Assembly (NCBI GenBank): GCA_964304625.1
Contig: OZ199840.1
Coordinates: 6,696,001 to 6,760,000 of the forward strand
DNA length: 64,000 bases
Direction of reading: 5' to 3'
From: Kudoa neothunni
Lineage: Eukaryota > Cnidaria
Below are positions 9,045 through 21,038 of the stretch, piece by piece. A program made the translations under genes and the position numbers. How positions within the stretch are numbered: the stretch's first letter is position 1; every line of letters starts with the position of its first letter. The notes beneath the pieces are model-generated. The model searched no databases and was not told the DNA's origin. It was given only the letters and a program-made list of their open reading frames with translations.

Positions 9045-11780
9045 ATGTGCGAAAGTTTTTTAAAGGCACTGGCTATCGACACTTCAGGTAATTTAAACCA
9101 CATACAAATCTATAATTATAAATGCAAAAGCCCCAACAAAATAACTGATAATGATAAACGAATCCCTTGTGAAAAACAAAGAATGACTATTGGAGATGAG
9201 AACGTTGAACATGGCATAGATGAAACACTCCCATTATTGTTAGATGATTTTAATTCGGATGTAGAAAGTTCCCCATCCAATCTTTGTGGAAAAACATCCA
9301 ATAATAAAAATAGTTTTATTTTATACATCCTAAATATATATATTTATTAGATTTACTTACTTCAATACTAAAAATGCTATATCAAATATAGATAAAAGAT
9401 AAATACTCCTACCCCATTGATGAAGTGTTCTCATTAACTCTCCCAAACTCTAACACTATAATGTTGGGTTTTGACTCGGTATGCTTTAATAAAAACACAA
9501 AACAAAAAAGCAATCATTTATGCATGGTTATGTCGCCTCACGGAACAAAAATAAAATGCCACAACAGTGAATGCAAACATTCTTGTTTGGATTTACCAAT
9601 CAACATCATTATCAAAGCAATATCTTCACCGCAGGAAATAACACAATCCATACTTGAATATATTCAAAAAAACGATTCCGAGATTGACAGTTTCAAAATT
9701 GACAACATTAATTCCATAATTGACGCTGAAACAACCGAAAAATTAAAAATATTAAATTTTGATAAGGAAAACAATGAAAATTTACAACATGCAGTCACTC
9801 ATAGTGATTACTATTTGTATAAAATAGCAAAAATTGAAATGTCCAAAGACCCCCAATTTAATATTTATAATTTTTACACCACCCACAACACAAACATAAC
9901 AACGCGGTGAGTGATAACGTGTTTCTTTCTACTAGCCAAAATAAAAAAAGAGAAGAATTGTTAGTGTGGAAGAAAAACGATACATTATGAGCAATGCAAT
10001 GGATTTATTTTCTAATCAACAATCAAGAGACCAATTTGAATATTTCATTAATGATATATCAGAGATTAATGATATACATTGTTTTATTACATATTTGGGT
10101 AAGCTTTTTTTCTAATGTTAACCTCTAAAAACTACATCTAGAGGATAAATTTGTTTATTCTGAGGCCAGCCATAAATATTTCAAATTGGATATTTTATCA
10201 AATATATACGTACAAATAAATAAGATACAATTTTTTCTTTGTTTCAACAGGACATGGATTATTTAATTCACGGTATAATTGTATATAATTTATTTTGCTT
10301 AATATGTGTAGATATTATAAAAAATTTAGAAAAAATAGACCGCGATTTCGCGTTCGTCATATCTTATTTGTTAAACAAACTTAGAAAACTAAATGTATAT
10401 GCTACAATAAAAAGTTTGTTGGAAGGTTTTTACACGTCGCACGCCAAAAAGATGAATGACGTGTTCCCTTCAAAAGAGTGGTTTTTTTAAGAATTGTAGA
10501 ATGTCTCAAAACAATAAAAGTCACATTGAACCAATTAACCGAAAGGATAATTATGTCAATTTTTTTCCTTCAATTATGAAAAACCAATCTACAAATTTAA
10601 CTCCACATTCAATCCAAATTCTATAATTAAAACATATTTTTTTTACAAGGTAAAACCTCTGACGCAACTTATTAGGTTGTGGAATTCTGGTTGGTCAGAC
10701 CTCTTCTATTAACGCTTTAGGCACCGCAGGACGTAACATGAAACCTCGTCGCTTATCTTTATGCGGTAGTGTGGAACTTTTAACCCACTAAACATCCTCG
10801 TCTCAGGGCGACCACCACCCCAAACCCTATCCCTTTAAGGACGTTGACTCCGTGGGAAATGCAAATCACTTTGCTTTTCGATGAATTCCGGGGATTCAAG
10901 CTCCTATTCACGCGAATTTAGTTGCCAGTGCATCCCACTCCACAGCGAGCATACACGTTAACCACAGCTCCCAAATATGAGATAGAGACCCATCGACACG
11001 GAAATAGTAGTCTGACCACCGGCGGATTCGAACCAATTACCTCAAGGTTCTGAGTCCGAGTGTCACACCGATGTGCTATCTGTCCACGGCTAATTAAAGC
11101 ATATTTTGAGAATGAAAATTCAATCAAATCTCTTAAATTTTGTTTAAAGAAGGCAATATTCCAAAGGGAAACCCCAACATTACAAAAAATAGTTTTCTTT
11201 GGAACTGGGGAAAAACGGAAGAACCACCTTGCTGCAGCACATGGTAAAATCGTTAATGGGAGATTGTTTCTTAAAACTACCTGTAAACTTTTTAAATTTT
11301 TTGACCACCACTTCAAAAAACGACAGCAGCCTATTCGCACTAACTTCGATTAATTCAAAAATGGTATGTGTGATATCCGAGCCTCCATCAGATTTAATGG
11401 ATTCTGTTGTGTCCAAATTTATCACATGCACGAATGAAATACCTCAATTTTCAGTTTTTGATTACGCCTTAGACAGAAGAGTTGAAATTATACATTTCAC
11501 AATCCCAACCCAGCCTTCATTGAAGCTTTTCCAGCCCCTTTTTTTTGAATGCCCTTTTCGATTTCATCGTGTCCATCCCCGATGAAGACATTGGGGATCT
11601 ATATTTGGAAAGTACTCGAAAATGTCTTGGTTGTACTGATCAAGGTGACTTTGAGAATATATGTTGTGAAAACATTGGAATACTCTTCCATAAAAACTGA
11701 TTATATTATGTTTGATGTTTTTATGGAAGAGCATGATTCATCAATCCGAAAGGGTTCTTTTATTATCAAAAATTAAAAAA
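9045..11780 (+). mobile_element. Virus-like primase-helicase gene, fossil (UL52-type zinc finger plus D5-like SF3 helicase)
   Basis: Broken plus-strand remains of a replication gene of viral type. Parts in order: an uncharacterised stretch (9.05-9.35 kb); a Cys/His cluster at about 9.48-9.61 kb (core KIKCHNSECKH followed by DLPINI) like the zinc-binding domain of PrimPol/herpes UL52 primases; a helical stretch at about 10.24-10.49 kb; and a D5-like superfamily-3 helicase core at about 11.1-11.6 kb (nucleotide-binding loop, then CVISEPPSD, then ALDRRVEIIHF). This combination is known from large DNA viruses and polinton-like viruses. A SINE lies inside it. It carries several breaks. No capsid, integrase or terminal repeats were seen. 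It looks old, though part of it keeps long open stretches. The family assignment is inference from motifs. Confidence 0.5.
10655..11093 (-). repeat. tRNA-derived SINE, copy 1
   Basis: Minus-strand element with a tRNA-like head. The A box reads TAGCACATCGGTG (about 11066-11078) and the B box GGTTCGAATCC (11024-11034), with normal spacing for an internal RNA polymerase III promoter. A body of about 350 bp follows and ends near CCAGAGGTTTTACC-like sequence. A second copy at 31265-31705 is roughly 85-90 percent alike through the body. It splits the virus-like helicase fossil, so it inserted after that gene. No flanking duplication was resolved. Confidence 0.8.
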
Positions 11781-12624
11781 ACAATTTAAAGAAATTATTG
11801 TATGGAATATCTTTCATAATGATTGTACAAAACTTTCTGAGAGTCGGGTTTCAAAGAACAAAGAAACTTTCACTACATTCAAATGTTTGAAATATAAAAC
11901 GTGAATTCTATATCGTCGATTATCTCTAACGTATTTTCTAGACGGTACAATGTGAAGATATAAAACAATAAATCATCGTCGATTGAATTTTCAAAATACA
12001 ATTCACATTATCCGCACGTAATTCTACTACATTTTCTGTCAATTTCGATTGAAAAATTTTATTTATACAATTGTTAGGGCTTCCAGATGGTTCTAGTTTA
12101 ACATAGAATACATTGAAAGCTTCTATAACAACCTATCATCGGCCTAAATGTTTCTAGAACATTCTGGATCCTAAATTCCATATATAAACAGCTTTATAGA
12201 TGTACATATAGTGATATTAATAACAATGGTGTCTTGTCTTAACAACAATATTTATTCATTATTTATGAAATAATAAATTAATGAAATTTCATCAGAGCAG
12301 GTGTTGTAATTACTTTAAATATAGATATATTGTGTTGTATATATATTCCATTAATTAGATAATGATCACGTTAATGAATAAATAACGATATTTTACATGT
12401 TAAATACAACATATATAAACGAATTATTAATCTTAATGATGTATAGTGTCAGTGAACAGCTCAATGTAGTAATAAATTTTCGAAGAATACTCGGTTATAA
12501 GAAGATTTGAGCAGGATTAACCCCCAATATAGCTCTGCCTCATTTTGGCGCATGCGAAGGTAGGTTAAAATGTAGAATAGTGACCTAATTTTCAGATTAT
12601 AGATTTTAATTAGTTCAAATATTA
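11781..12624. other. AT-rich spacer
   Basis: No gene, repeat family or structure recognised. Confidence 0.5.
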
Positions 12625-14486
12625 CAGCAAGGTCTCGATATAGCGTGGTTTTCAATTTGTAGTCTTTGTTTAATTCACACTGTACAATTAATTGGCTGAA
12701 ATGTTGTTATATGGTTAATAGAATATGTTTTCATATTTATATATATTTTTTTTATGTAAGATCAGTGAAAATCGAGGGCCTTGCTACTGGCTACTGCGTG
12801 GCTTTTTTCCATAAAATAATCCGATTAATCCGCCTTTTGTACCGTTACAGAAGTTGAAATGGTTGGGTGTCAGAGAAGCATTAAGGATAAACGAGAAATA
12901 ATATTGTATTATGAATTATTAGGATCGATTCCTAGGGCCAATGCTTTAACAATAAAGAAATTTAACCTGTCTAGTAAGCATCAATTTCTAATCATTATTA
13001 AATAAACATAGGCTATTCTTCGTTGGATAGAATGTTGTCTAAGGAAAGTGAAATCATCGATTCAAATTTTTCTGATAGTCGTATTAGAATAAAAAACGGG
13101 AAATATGATGAGCTTGAAAGTCTACTGTTCAACTGGATTGTTCTCCAAAGAGAAAAGAAGAAAAATATTCCGGGATTTATTATTCACGATTTTAATTGTA
13201 GTAAAGGTTGGTTCTCTAATTTCAAGACAAGATATTGTTTGACGAATATCAGATTACATGGAGAGGCTGGAAATGCTGATGTAAGTGCGATCCCTGAATG
13301 GATTAACAATAATTCAAATATTCTTGGCAAGTATAAAGGGGAAGATATTATAAATATGGATGAAGCCGCCCTTTTCTACGAACAATTACCTCAGCGAACC
13401 TATGTCACCAAGCACGAATCTGGTATAAGAGGTACAAAACAGTCCAAAAAAAGAGTAACAATATTGGTTATTGCTTCAAGTACCGGCGAGAAATTTCCAC
13501 TTTACGTGATTGGAAAATTTAAGAAGCCGCGTTGTTTTAATGGGGTCAAAAATCTCCCAGTAAGTTATAAGTCTCAAAAAATGGTTGGATGTCCGCGGCT
13601 CTATTCTTAGAAATCCTAAAAAATTTAGATAACAAGTTCAGTCAAGAAAATAGAAAAGTCCTTATCCTGCTTGATCAATGCTCATCTCATCCCAATTTAA
13701 CGAACCACTTTAATAACAATGAATTGTTGTTCCTACCTAAAAACACCACCAGTGTCCTCCAGCCAATGGATCTCGGCATCATTCATAGTTTGAAGGCAAA
13801 CTACCGCAAATCGTTGGTCAGAAAGTTTCTGTCTGACGAGGATATTTCAACCCCTTCAAATACACGATTACGGATTGTTTTCATACGTTGAATGAAACAT
13901 GGGACATGGTAGAGAGAAAAACTATTGAAAACTGTTTCAAGAAATCTCAGATATTTAGAATTCGTAGGATTAACTAATAAATTAATATTAATATAATATA
14001 AAGAGGATACTAACGCAGACGTCGACTCCGCATTTGAAACAATAATTGTTGGGAAATATGCATTTCAGGTAAGTTTGTTTCAAATAAATTCCTAGACGAC
14101 TTTGACGATGTAAGTAAATTGGAGGGAGCTGAAACCGTACGTGCGGACGCATCATATCAAATCGATAAGGATATTTCTATTGTTTCAAAATGCGGTAAAG
14201 ATCCGGATTTTGATGAAAATAATGGAATAGTTAGCTCTACCGAATTAAAAAATGTGATAAATATTATCAGAAAAGCTTATATGCGAGAGAATCCTGCTGT
14301 TTTAGTCTATACTCATCCCATAATGGACGAAATATATAAAATTATTAAAAATAGAGATAAGTTTAAAAAATAGATGGTTTTTTTGTTAAAAATTAATGTT
14401 GTTCGTTGTTTTCGCGTGCGCCAGTCTCGGTATTGCGTGGAAAATTCCTGTCCCCAAAAAAACACGCAATATCGAGATCTTATTGC
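12625..14486 (+). mobile_element. pogo/Tigger-type DNA transposon, nearly full length
   Basis: The left end follows a TA dinucleotide at 12623-12624 and reads CAGCAAGGTCTCGATATAGC. The right end, in reverse from about 14486, reads CAATAAGATCTCGATATTGC. The shared core is (A/G)TCTCGATAT(A/T)GCGTG. A TA duplication is visible on the left only. The element is about 1.86 kb, normal for Tigger, and holds one transposase gene on the plus strand. Confidence 0.8.
12859..14373 (+). pseudogene. Tigger transposase, lightly broken
   Basis: ATG at 12859 opens a helix-turn-helix exon (KDKREIILYYELLGSIPRAN). A 38-bp GT-AG intron (12974-13011) restores frame to the second exon, which has the second DNA-binding domain (GWFSNFKTRYCLTNIRLHGE) and the first catalytic Asp in IINMDEAALFYEQLP. 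Next are ILLDQCSSHPNL (second Asp) and SVLQPMDLGII (third Asp, about 31 residues on). A frameshift sits in the A run near 13579, where six A's are present and seven would keep frame. Another lies near 13870, just before NETWDMVERKTIENCFKK. A C-terminal acidic exon follows at about 14119-14373. The triad is intact, so the copy is fairly young. Confidence 0.8.
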
Positions 14487-15002
14487 AATCGTATATTTTT
14501 AAACCCAGATTAGCATTATATTTATGTTGTAATTTTTTCCAGTAATGATTTATTTTCATTCAATATATTACTTTTGATATTATGATTATTCATTTGCTAC
14601 AATTGAACATCTAATGCCCACATAAAATACGAATTTATTTTTCTTATAGACATAGGTTTAACAATAGGCAATTGCTAAAGACGAAATATGACAATACAAC
14701 AAAATTAGAGTTGTCTGACTTAAATTCTACAACACATAGAGCATGCTTTACTTGAGCCAACTTAATTGGTGGTATAGCCTGTCGAAATAATCGCGAGGGA
14801 CTAGGAGTTCTCTGCATTAGTAGATTACTGCGAATGCTTTTGTGATGACAAATAGCGGTTGGTGAAAGTACCCTATTGATGGCACAATATTGAACAATAC
14901 TCATTATTAAAATATTCAACGGGTTCATTTCTGTACGTTGTCGCTGCTTCGGATTACGGCCATTATTCTGTATTTTTATCCACAAAAATTTTTAATCAAA
15001 AA
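14487..15002. other. Spacer
   Basis: Nothing supported. The minus-strand open frame at 14644-14985 shows no family motif. Confidence 0.5.
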
Positions 15003-15181
15003 CAGCGCTTCTCAACTAAAACTGGACTCGCACCCACATTTGATAACAAAACGAAATTCGCACTTTTTCACATATGATAAGATGTAACTGACTCAAAATT
15101 GATCAAAAATTATTTTCAATTTTGATCGGATCTCGCACCATCTGAGACCAAAGTTCGTACCCTTAGTTGGGAACCCCTAGT
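15003..15181 (+). mobile_element. hAT-type miniature element, copy 1
   Basis: It starts CAGCGCTTCTCAACT and ends AGTTGGGAACCCCTAG. Its interior matches, in inverted orientation, the element at 38951-39133 (shared words ACTCGCACCC and CTGACTCAAAATT). No coding. The 8-bp duplication is not clear at this copy. Confidence 0.7.
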
Positions 15182-15557
15182 TTATGATTAAAATGTACCG
15201 CGCCAATAATCTCTGTCTTTTTAAAATCTCCCTTTACGGGATAACTTTTATCATTTGGATAAATAAAGTGTTTCAAATCCATTTTTTTAAATAATTTCTA
15301 AATTTTATATTCACCGCAGCTAATCTTTTCGGTTTGTACGCTGATTTTAAATTATCCCTTGAAAAAACCTTAAGTTCTTTAAAATTGGACGATAAAAGTG
15401 CCGTAATGTCAGTTTCCACAAAATTGAAATTTGCTATTATAACGCCCTTTAAAGAGTAATTTATTCTGTTAGTTTTCGTTTCATCTAAAATGATATAAAT
15501 GTTCGTGTTCTGATAATAAAATAATTTTTTTGATAACAGATTCATCAAGTTTTTTAA
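15182..15557. other. Spacer with an unassigned minus-strand open frame
   Basis: A 105-codon minus-strand frame (15273-15590) is rich in Asn, Lys and Leu and has no recognised motif. I do not call it a gene. Confidence 0.35.
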
Positions 15558-16719
15558 CCCTCTAATGGTTTGGAGGTAAATTTCCCCCAAGGCGCTTTTA
15601 ATAATGATATATCTTTTTATACAGTAAACCCATACAAAATAGATTCCAGATATTCTTTTAATATAATTTTGTCTTCGGTTTGATGATAAAAGTTTTTGCG
15701 AGAAATTATTGTATATATTTTAATTTTATCTTATAATGGTCTTTGGGGATAAAATTTTCCTTGTTTTTTTTTAATTAAAAATATTTCAAAAAATGTAAAC
15801 AATTTAGAATTTAAATATTATGAAATTCCTATGAGTAGTTTTTGCAGAAAGTAAGGAAATGTTAGATAAATTAGTTAAATCACACGCACGAATTATGCGA
15901 TAATATGTGATTCTAGTGATTTCATTGATGAATTTCGTTGTTGAGAGAATAAATATCATGTTGTTGACGAAAATTCCTTCTTTTTGATGTTCCTTGCTGA
16001 AAAAAAGTTTTAAAAAATTGACCTTAGAGACATTACGGGAAAATTCAAGAGATACCACCATGCCTCCAATCATCACCAAGTAGAGCCCCTTGTGGCAGAA
16101 TTTTTATTTTCCATGTAAAGTATATGTTGGTATCTTATGTTCCCAATAAATTAAAATACGTGATTTCCTTAAAGAAATCACTGAACAATTATACAAAACA
16201 TTGTTGACAATAAATTCCACAAACAAAACAATAAAAACAGGTTTCAGTATTGTTTATGCTTCCCAATAGGAATCTCTTCTTAATATAAAGCGAGAAACGT
16301 GAATACAGTGAGAAGAAAAATGATATATCTCCTAAATAGTGCGAAAATTGTTGAGTTTATTGTCCATTTCACGCATTTAAAAACTGCTTTGTGTCTCATC
16401 ACTTTCAAGAATTCTTCTTATGTTTTGTTTTAATATTTCAACTGGCGCAACAAGTTTAATTCCGCTGCAATACCGCAATTACATATTTAATGAAACATCA
16501 ATGTGTACCGACATATGCCAGATTGTAAACGAAACCGATTATCACGCGGATTACTTCAAAATTTAATATGTATTTGCCAGTGTTTCATCGACAGGAATTA
16601 AAAATTATTCCACAGTATTGGTTATTCAATTTTTTAAAGTGTTATAATTCAAAACAACGTGGGGTAAAATTTACCCCAAAGTCCGTTATACGTTCATCGT
16701 TTTTGGGATCATTAGAGGG
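15558..16719. mobile_element. piggyBac-like non-autonomous element
   Basis: The left end follows TTAA (15554-15557) and reads CCCTCTAATGGTTTGG. The right end, in reverse from 16719, reads CCCTCTAATGATCCC, followed by CTAA, one change from TTAA. Sub-terminal palindromes AAATTTCCCCC on the left and GGGGTAAAATTTACCCC on the right (about 16662-16678) are of the kind piggyBac elements carry. No transposase motif in its 1.16 kb. Confidence 0.55.
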
Positions 16720-18534
16720 CTAATAAAAAATATTCCTGAAAATATTGATTAAGTTTTCTTTACAGAAGTTTCTGAAAAATGTTTTCTGGCGTGGGAGTCA
16801 ATCATCCGCAACACTGCTAGCCTTATCAGCAAACTCGACGTGCTTCGAACTGCTAAATCGTCTAAAGCCATATAAACAGCCGTAAGCTGCATTAGAAATT
16901 TATTTGTTACCTATGGACGTATTATTACTTAAATTTATATTCGAAAATGATGAAGGTTCATTTTTTGTTGGCAGAATACAAAATAACCAATAATGGGATA
17001 TTTTATTTATTTTTGCGTTATTTCTTTCCTACACTTTTACATTATCATCAAAACCATTCCTAAAAGCTCCAACTGTATTACTATCTTTCCTCGATAGATA
17101 ATTAAGAGTAGATACGCATAAAAACTTAAAAACTTGTTTGTTCTTTACTTCGCTATCTTTTGTCCAAATTTACAAACACCTGTATTTTAATGTTTTCGTC
17201 TTCATTCATATGTGATAATACGTAAACGTAGATTTAAATCCGGCCAATAAATTATGAACCAAGCATTAGTATATGATACTAAAGTAAAAACAAAAAATTT
17301 ATTTATAATCAGCTAAAATACAATCAAAAAACAATGTAATATATAGTTTATTTTATGGCAAAGTTTAATTATTCATTTTTGTATACATGCTTATTGTTAA
17401 AAATTTCTAGAACTTCGGAATCACAAAACGTCGTCGATTGTATCGTCAGTAGGTCATACAAAAAATTACAGCCCAACCTAAGTTAGTAGGCGATTTAAAG
17501 GGAGGATCAATATATGCAAAGCAAATCCCGGTTTAATCTGTTTTTATATTAATTGTGAGCTGATTCTTACACCCCTGATAGGGAAACACCATGTTAACAT
17601 TTGAAGCAGTTAGATTTGTGGCTAGGACCTACTTGTGCATCCACAACAACTTGTTTTGGGTTAGTTTTCCATTGTATAACAAACCATTAATACATGCGTT
17701 TGCTTCAATAAACACTAATTATTTTGCGTGTCATAGTGTAAATTATTGTATAGGATTGAAGGTTTTTCTCAGCTCAGCAAACATTAACACTACTCGCAAA
17801 CTGGCTCTATAATTCTATTAGATATTTTATAACAATTAATCTTAATGTACTCTTCACAATCAATGGGAAAAATAAACTTTAGCATTAATTACATGAAGGC
17901 TGTTTCATTGCTGTTTTTACTCAAAAAATTTTTTGATTCCTCTAACTTGATGCATGATGCTTAGCTATTGCTTTTGGTCTATTTATGCACCTGAAAGTCG
18001 CTCAAACGAACAAGCGTTACCATAATAGAATTAAAAAATGTGTGCACGCTGGTCTTAGCTTTTACACGGAGTTTTAATCTTGATTGTGGACTTATTCAAT
18101 ACAGTGTGAATTACTATTGTTTATTCATCCAAAAGAAAAATATTCGCACGCTTTAGACAACACACAATGGCATTAAGTGAACCAATCGAACTTCGACATG
18201 AATAACTCATAGATCGATACCTTTACGACACAATGTGAAACATTCCGAAAAGCGAATAATTATTTAACACTCGTATGTAAACGCTTACCCACATGAGCTG
18301 GCCTACGCAAAACATTACAGAATGAGATGATTAAAGTAGTATGACAATCTTTATCAAGTTTACATAGGCTTTTCATAGGGTTAAAAAGTAAATGAATCGA
18401 AATTATTATTAAACAATTGAGCCTATTAAATCTAAATCCGATGTTAATAAGGAGATTAGTGAGAAGTCGAATAAATACGAAATCCGCGGCTTAACTAATC
18501 CAAAGTCGTTTATTTACTGATAGTTGTTGAGAGA
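16720..18534. other. Long spacer upstream of profilin
   Basis: No gene recognised. The open frame at 17591-17812 lacks motifs. The last few hundred bases should hold the profilin promoter, but no element stands out. Confidence 0.45.
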
Positions 18535-18958
18535 ATGTCTTGGGCAGATTGGTTAGCTACAATTGGAACATACAGCAGCGTTGACGCCACTGAGAGTGCT
18601 ATCTACACCGCTGAAGGTAATCAATCACACAAACCACTCTCATAAAAGTCACACTTATGACAGTTTGTAATGTGTTGCTTTAAGGTGCTGAGTGTTGTGC
18701 CGGTGCTAACTTCAAAAATATCTCCTGATGAGTTCAAAGCTATCCATAAGGCCATTTCTGGTTCCGATGGTAGCTCCGGAAGAATGATCAATGGAAAGAA
18801 GTATTTGCCAGTTGGTCGTGTAGGTGATGGTCAAGGTAACTTCAAGATGGGAAAAGATACTTTTTTGCATCAATGTCGGCCCTAAATACGTCGTGTTCTT
18901 GAAAGTGAAACCAGATTGTGTATGCGAAACTGTTGTCACCCATTTGCAATGCTCTTAG
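18535..18958 (+). CDS. Profilin, with one apparent frameshift in a T run
   Basis: Profilin binds actin monomers and proline-rich ligands in the cytoplasm. Exon 1 (18535-18616) starts MSWADWLATIGTYSS. A 68-bp GT-AG intron ends at 18684. Exon 2 gives ISPDEFKAIHKAIS, then MINGKKYLPVGRVGDG and NFKMGKDTF. The tail INVGPKYVVFLKVKPDC to THLQCS, ending at a TAG at 18956-18958, lies in the next frame. The shift falls in the run of six T's near 18860-18866, and five T's would give one open frame of about 118 residues. Fold order and length fit profilin (usually 120-140), with a short C-terminus. Either this is a sequencing or assembly slip in a homopolymer, or the copy has just lost function. Codon use and GC look like a working gene. 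Confidence 0.8.
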
Positions 18959-20334
18959 CAAGAGTCTTCACCAATAAGATTGATCGTATTCGTAGGCATG
19001 ATATTAATCGGCCTGTTTTACGTTTTATTTTCCAACTTACTCTTAGATTTCGAACTTATGGTGTTGTTATGATTCATCTTGGCGTTCCTTTCGCTTCTGT
19101 GTTCCTGCTTTTGGCAATTGCCCTTAATGCGCATATAATCGTTACCCCAGTTCAGGTTTGAAACAGTTTCCTTTGCCCACCATGGTGGTCTATAGAAATT
19201 TTGGTGTGTCATCATTGTTGGGGTTTATTTTCAGAATAAAAGGCTGATGGAGTCAGCATTTAGGCAGTGGAACCAGTTTAAGTGATTTGCATTAAGAATG
19301 TCTATATTATGACCAGCGAGCCATCCTCAGTCTCTAGAATGTTAGAATAGGACTCTTGAAAGGTCTTGACTGAACTTATTTATTTTATAAATGAGTAGGG
19401 AACTGTGTAGTTCCAAGGAAGAGATATTGGGTTGATTTACTCTTAATTTTTTCCAATCTATTGATACAAAATATAAAAATAAAGTATTTAAATAGTATTT
19501 GATTCGAAAAATAGAAAATATAAAAAGTGTGAAGTTACATCTCTAATTAATCTTTCAAAGTACTATCCAACTACGTCCACAAGTTGGGCATTCAGAAAGA
19601 CAAGAGATAATAATTCCGAATTTCGAAGCTGTGAATAAAAATACGTTAAAATTTTTTCTTTACGTTTTTTTCATTTATTTATCAATGAAGAATTTTGGGA
19701 CAAAATTTACTCAGAGGATTAAACTTCTTCACTCATATGCGTGACGTTTAAATTAATTCCACGTTTATGAAACAAAGACTTGTTTTATTTTGAAAATTAA
19801 AGTGAGATTTTTTATTTATTACTCAATAAATTGTTTATCCCTCGTAATTTTTTGATCATATTACTTCAGCCAATTTTTTTTAATCAATCATGGGTATCTG
19901 AATTGTTTTTTCATAAGTCGCTTATAACAAACTTATGCAATTGTTTTCAAGAAACCATAATTTATGATAATAATAAACAGTGTCGAAACCTTTTCTGTAT
20001 ACGATTAAGATAGCGGCGTCACTCTGAAAGGGGTTGACTTAAGTGGTATTAGTTATCTAGGTAAAACCGCAGAACAATGGCCACATTTACCGATTACAGA
20101 TTTCAATTAGCCCTAATATTAATCTAACATTTATGAATTTGAATAATGTGGTATTTATCGAACAATTTATTGTAGTGATGTCGCCTGTTGTATTTCACTC
20201 ATAAATTATTTTTGGTAACGTTTAACGTTTTCTGCGATTAAGGATTTAGTAGTTCTCCAAAATATGTAATACTTGTTTTGAATTCTTATAGTCAATATTA
20301 GATAATCTCTAACGAGAAATTATGATAAGGCAGA
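18959..20334. other. Spacer downstream of profilin
   Basis: The first 300 bases are relatively GC-rich and may be 3' UTR. No further gene or repeat recognised. Confidence 0.45.
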
Positions 20335-20655
20335 GACCATTGGCACGACAAATAATATTCAGGTGACGCTAGTTTTGGCTATACTTAATTATTTCTGGCC
20401 CACCACTCCGCTCTTATGAACCAGGAATAATTAAATATGGTAGATTCCAACAATTAAATCTACAACCAGCTTGTAAGTTGGAGTTGCTGAAATAATAAAT
20501 TCTCATTGCGCAGGCTGTTTACTGATCTAATATTTCAGAATCTGTTATGTTTAATTATTTCGGACCTCTAATCGCGATGCGGTGGGTCAGAAATAACTAA
20601 ACATAGTCAAAACTGATGCCCTTGAATATTATTTACTGTGCCAATAGCCACTACT
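20335..20655. mobile_element. Palindromic MITE of about 320 bp
   Basis: The two arms are inverted copies over about 85-100 bp. The left arm contains CATTGGCACGACAAATAATA and GTTATTTCTGGCCCACC-like words. The right arm, in reverse, has TATTGGCACAGTAAATAATA and AGTTATTTCTGACCCACC. The outermost bases (right arm in reverse: TAGTGGCTATTGGCAC) share GTGGCTATTG with the ends of the MULE at 56960-60028. No coding. A related scrap of the right arm (GGGGTCAGAAATAA) lies near 37008. Confidence 0.7.
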
Positions 20656-21038
20656 TTTAAAATGCGCGATTATACACTAAGAATAGATAAAAAATTGAAT
20701 ATGTAGTTTAATCATGAATAAAATAAATCATAAATTATTCTATTAGAAATTGTACAAATTTTTTTGATTTTCATGCCGCTTCCTATTTCATGGTTATTTA
20801 TTGGCATCCAGAATTGTACAGTACCCCAAGATCAATTTGAAACCAGCACATGCGATTAGGTGAGATGTCAGATCCTTCTTCAACTGAATCAGATCCAAAT
20901 GTAATATTTCAAAATAACAATGGGTCCAAAAGAGTATATGCTAATCTTGACAATTCTAAGAAGTCTGTCATTATAGAATTTTTTTGATGTAAGTTGTTGT
21001 AATTGCAAAAATAATTTAACTTAATTTTCAAGGACAGA

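Noticed and set aside
14644-14985. 113-codon minus-strand frame
   Set aside because: No motif, no splice context, composition like the spacer.
17591-17812. 73-codon plus-strand frame
   Set aside because: No recognisable domain, AT-rich chance frame.
18916-19215. Open frames overlapping and following the end of profilin
   Set aside because: They are shadows in other frames of profilin and its 3' flank.
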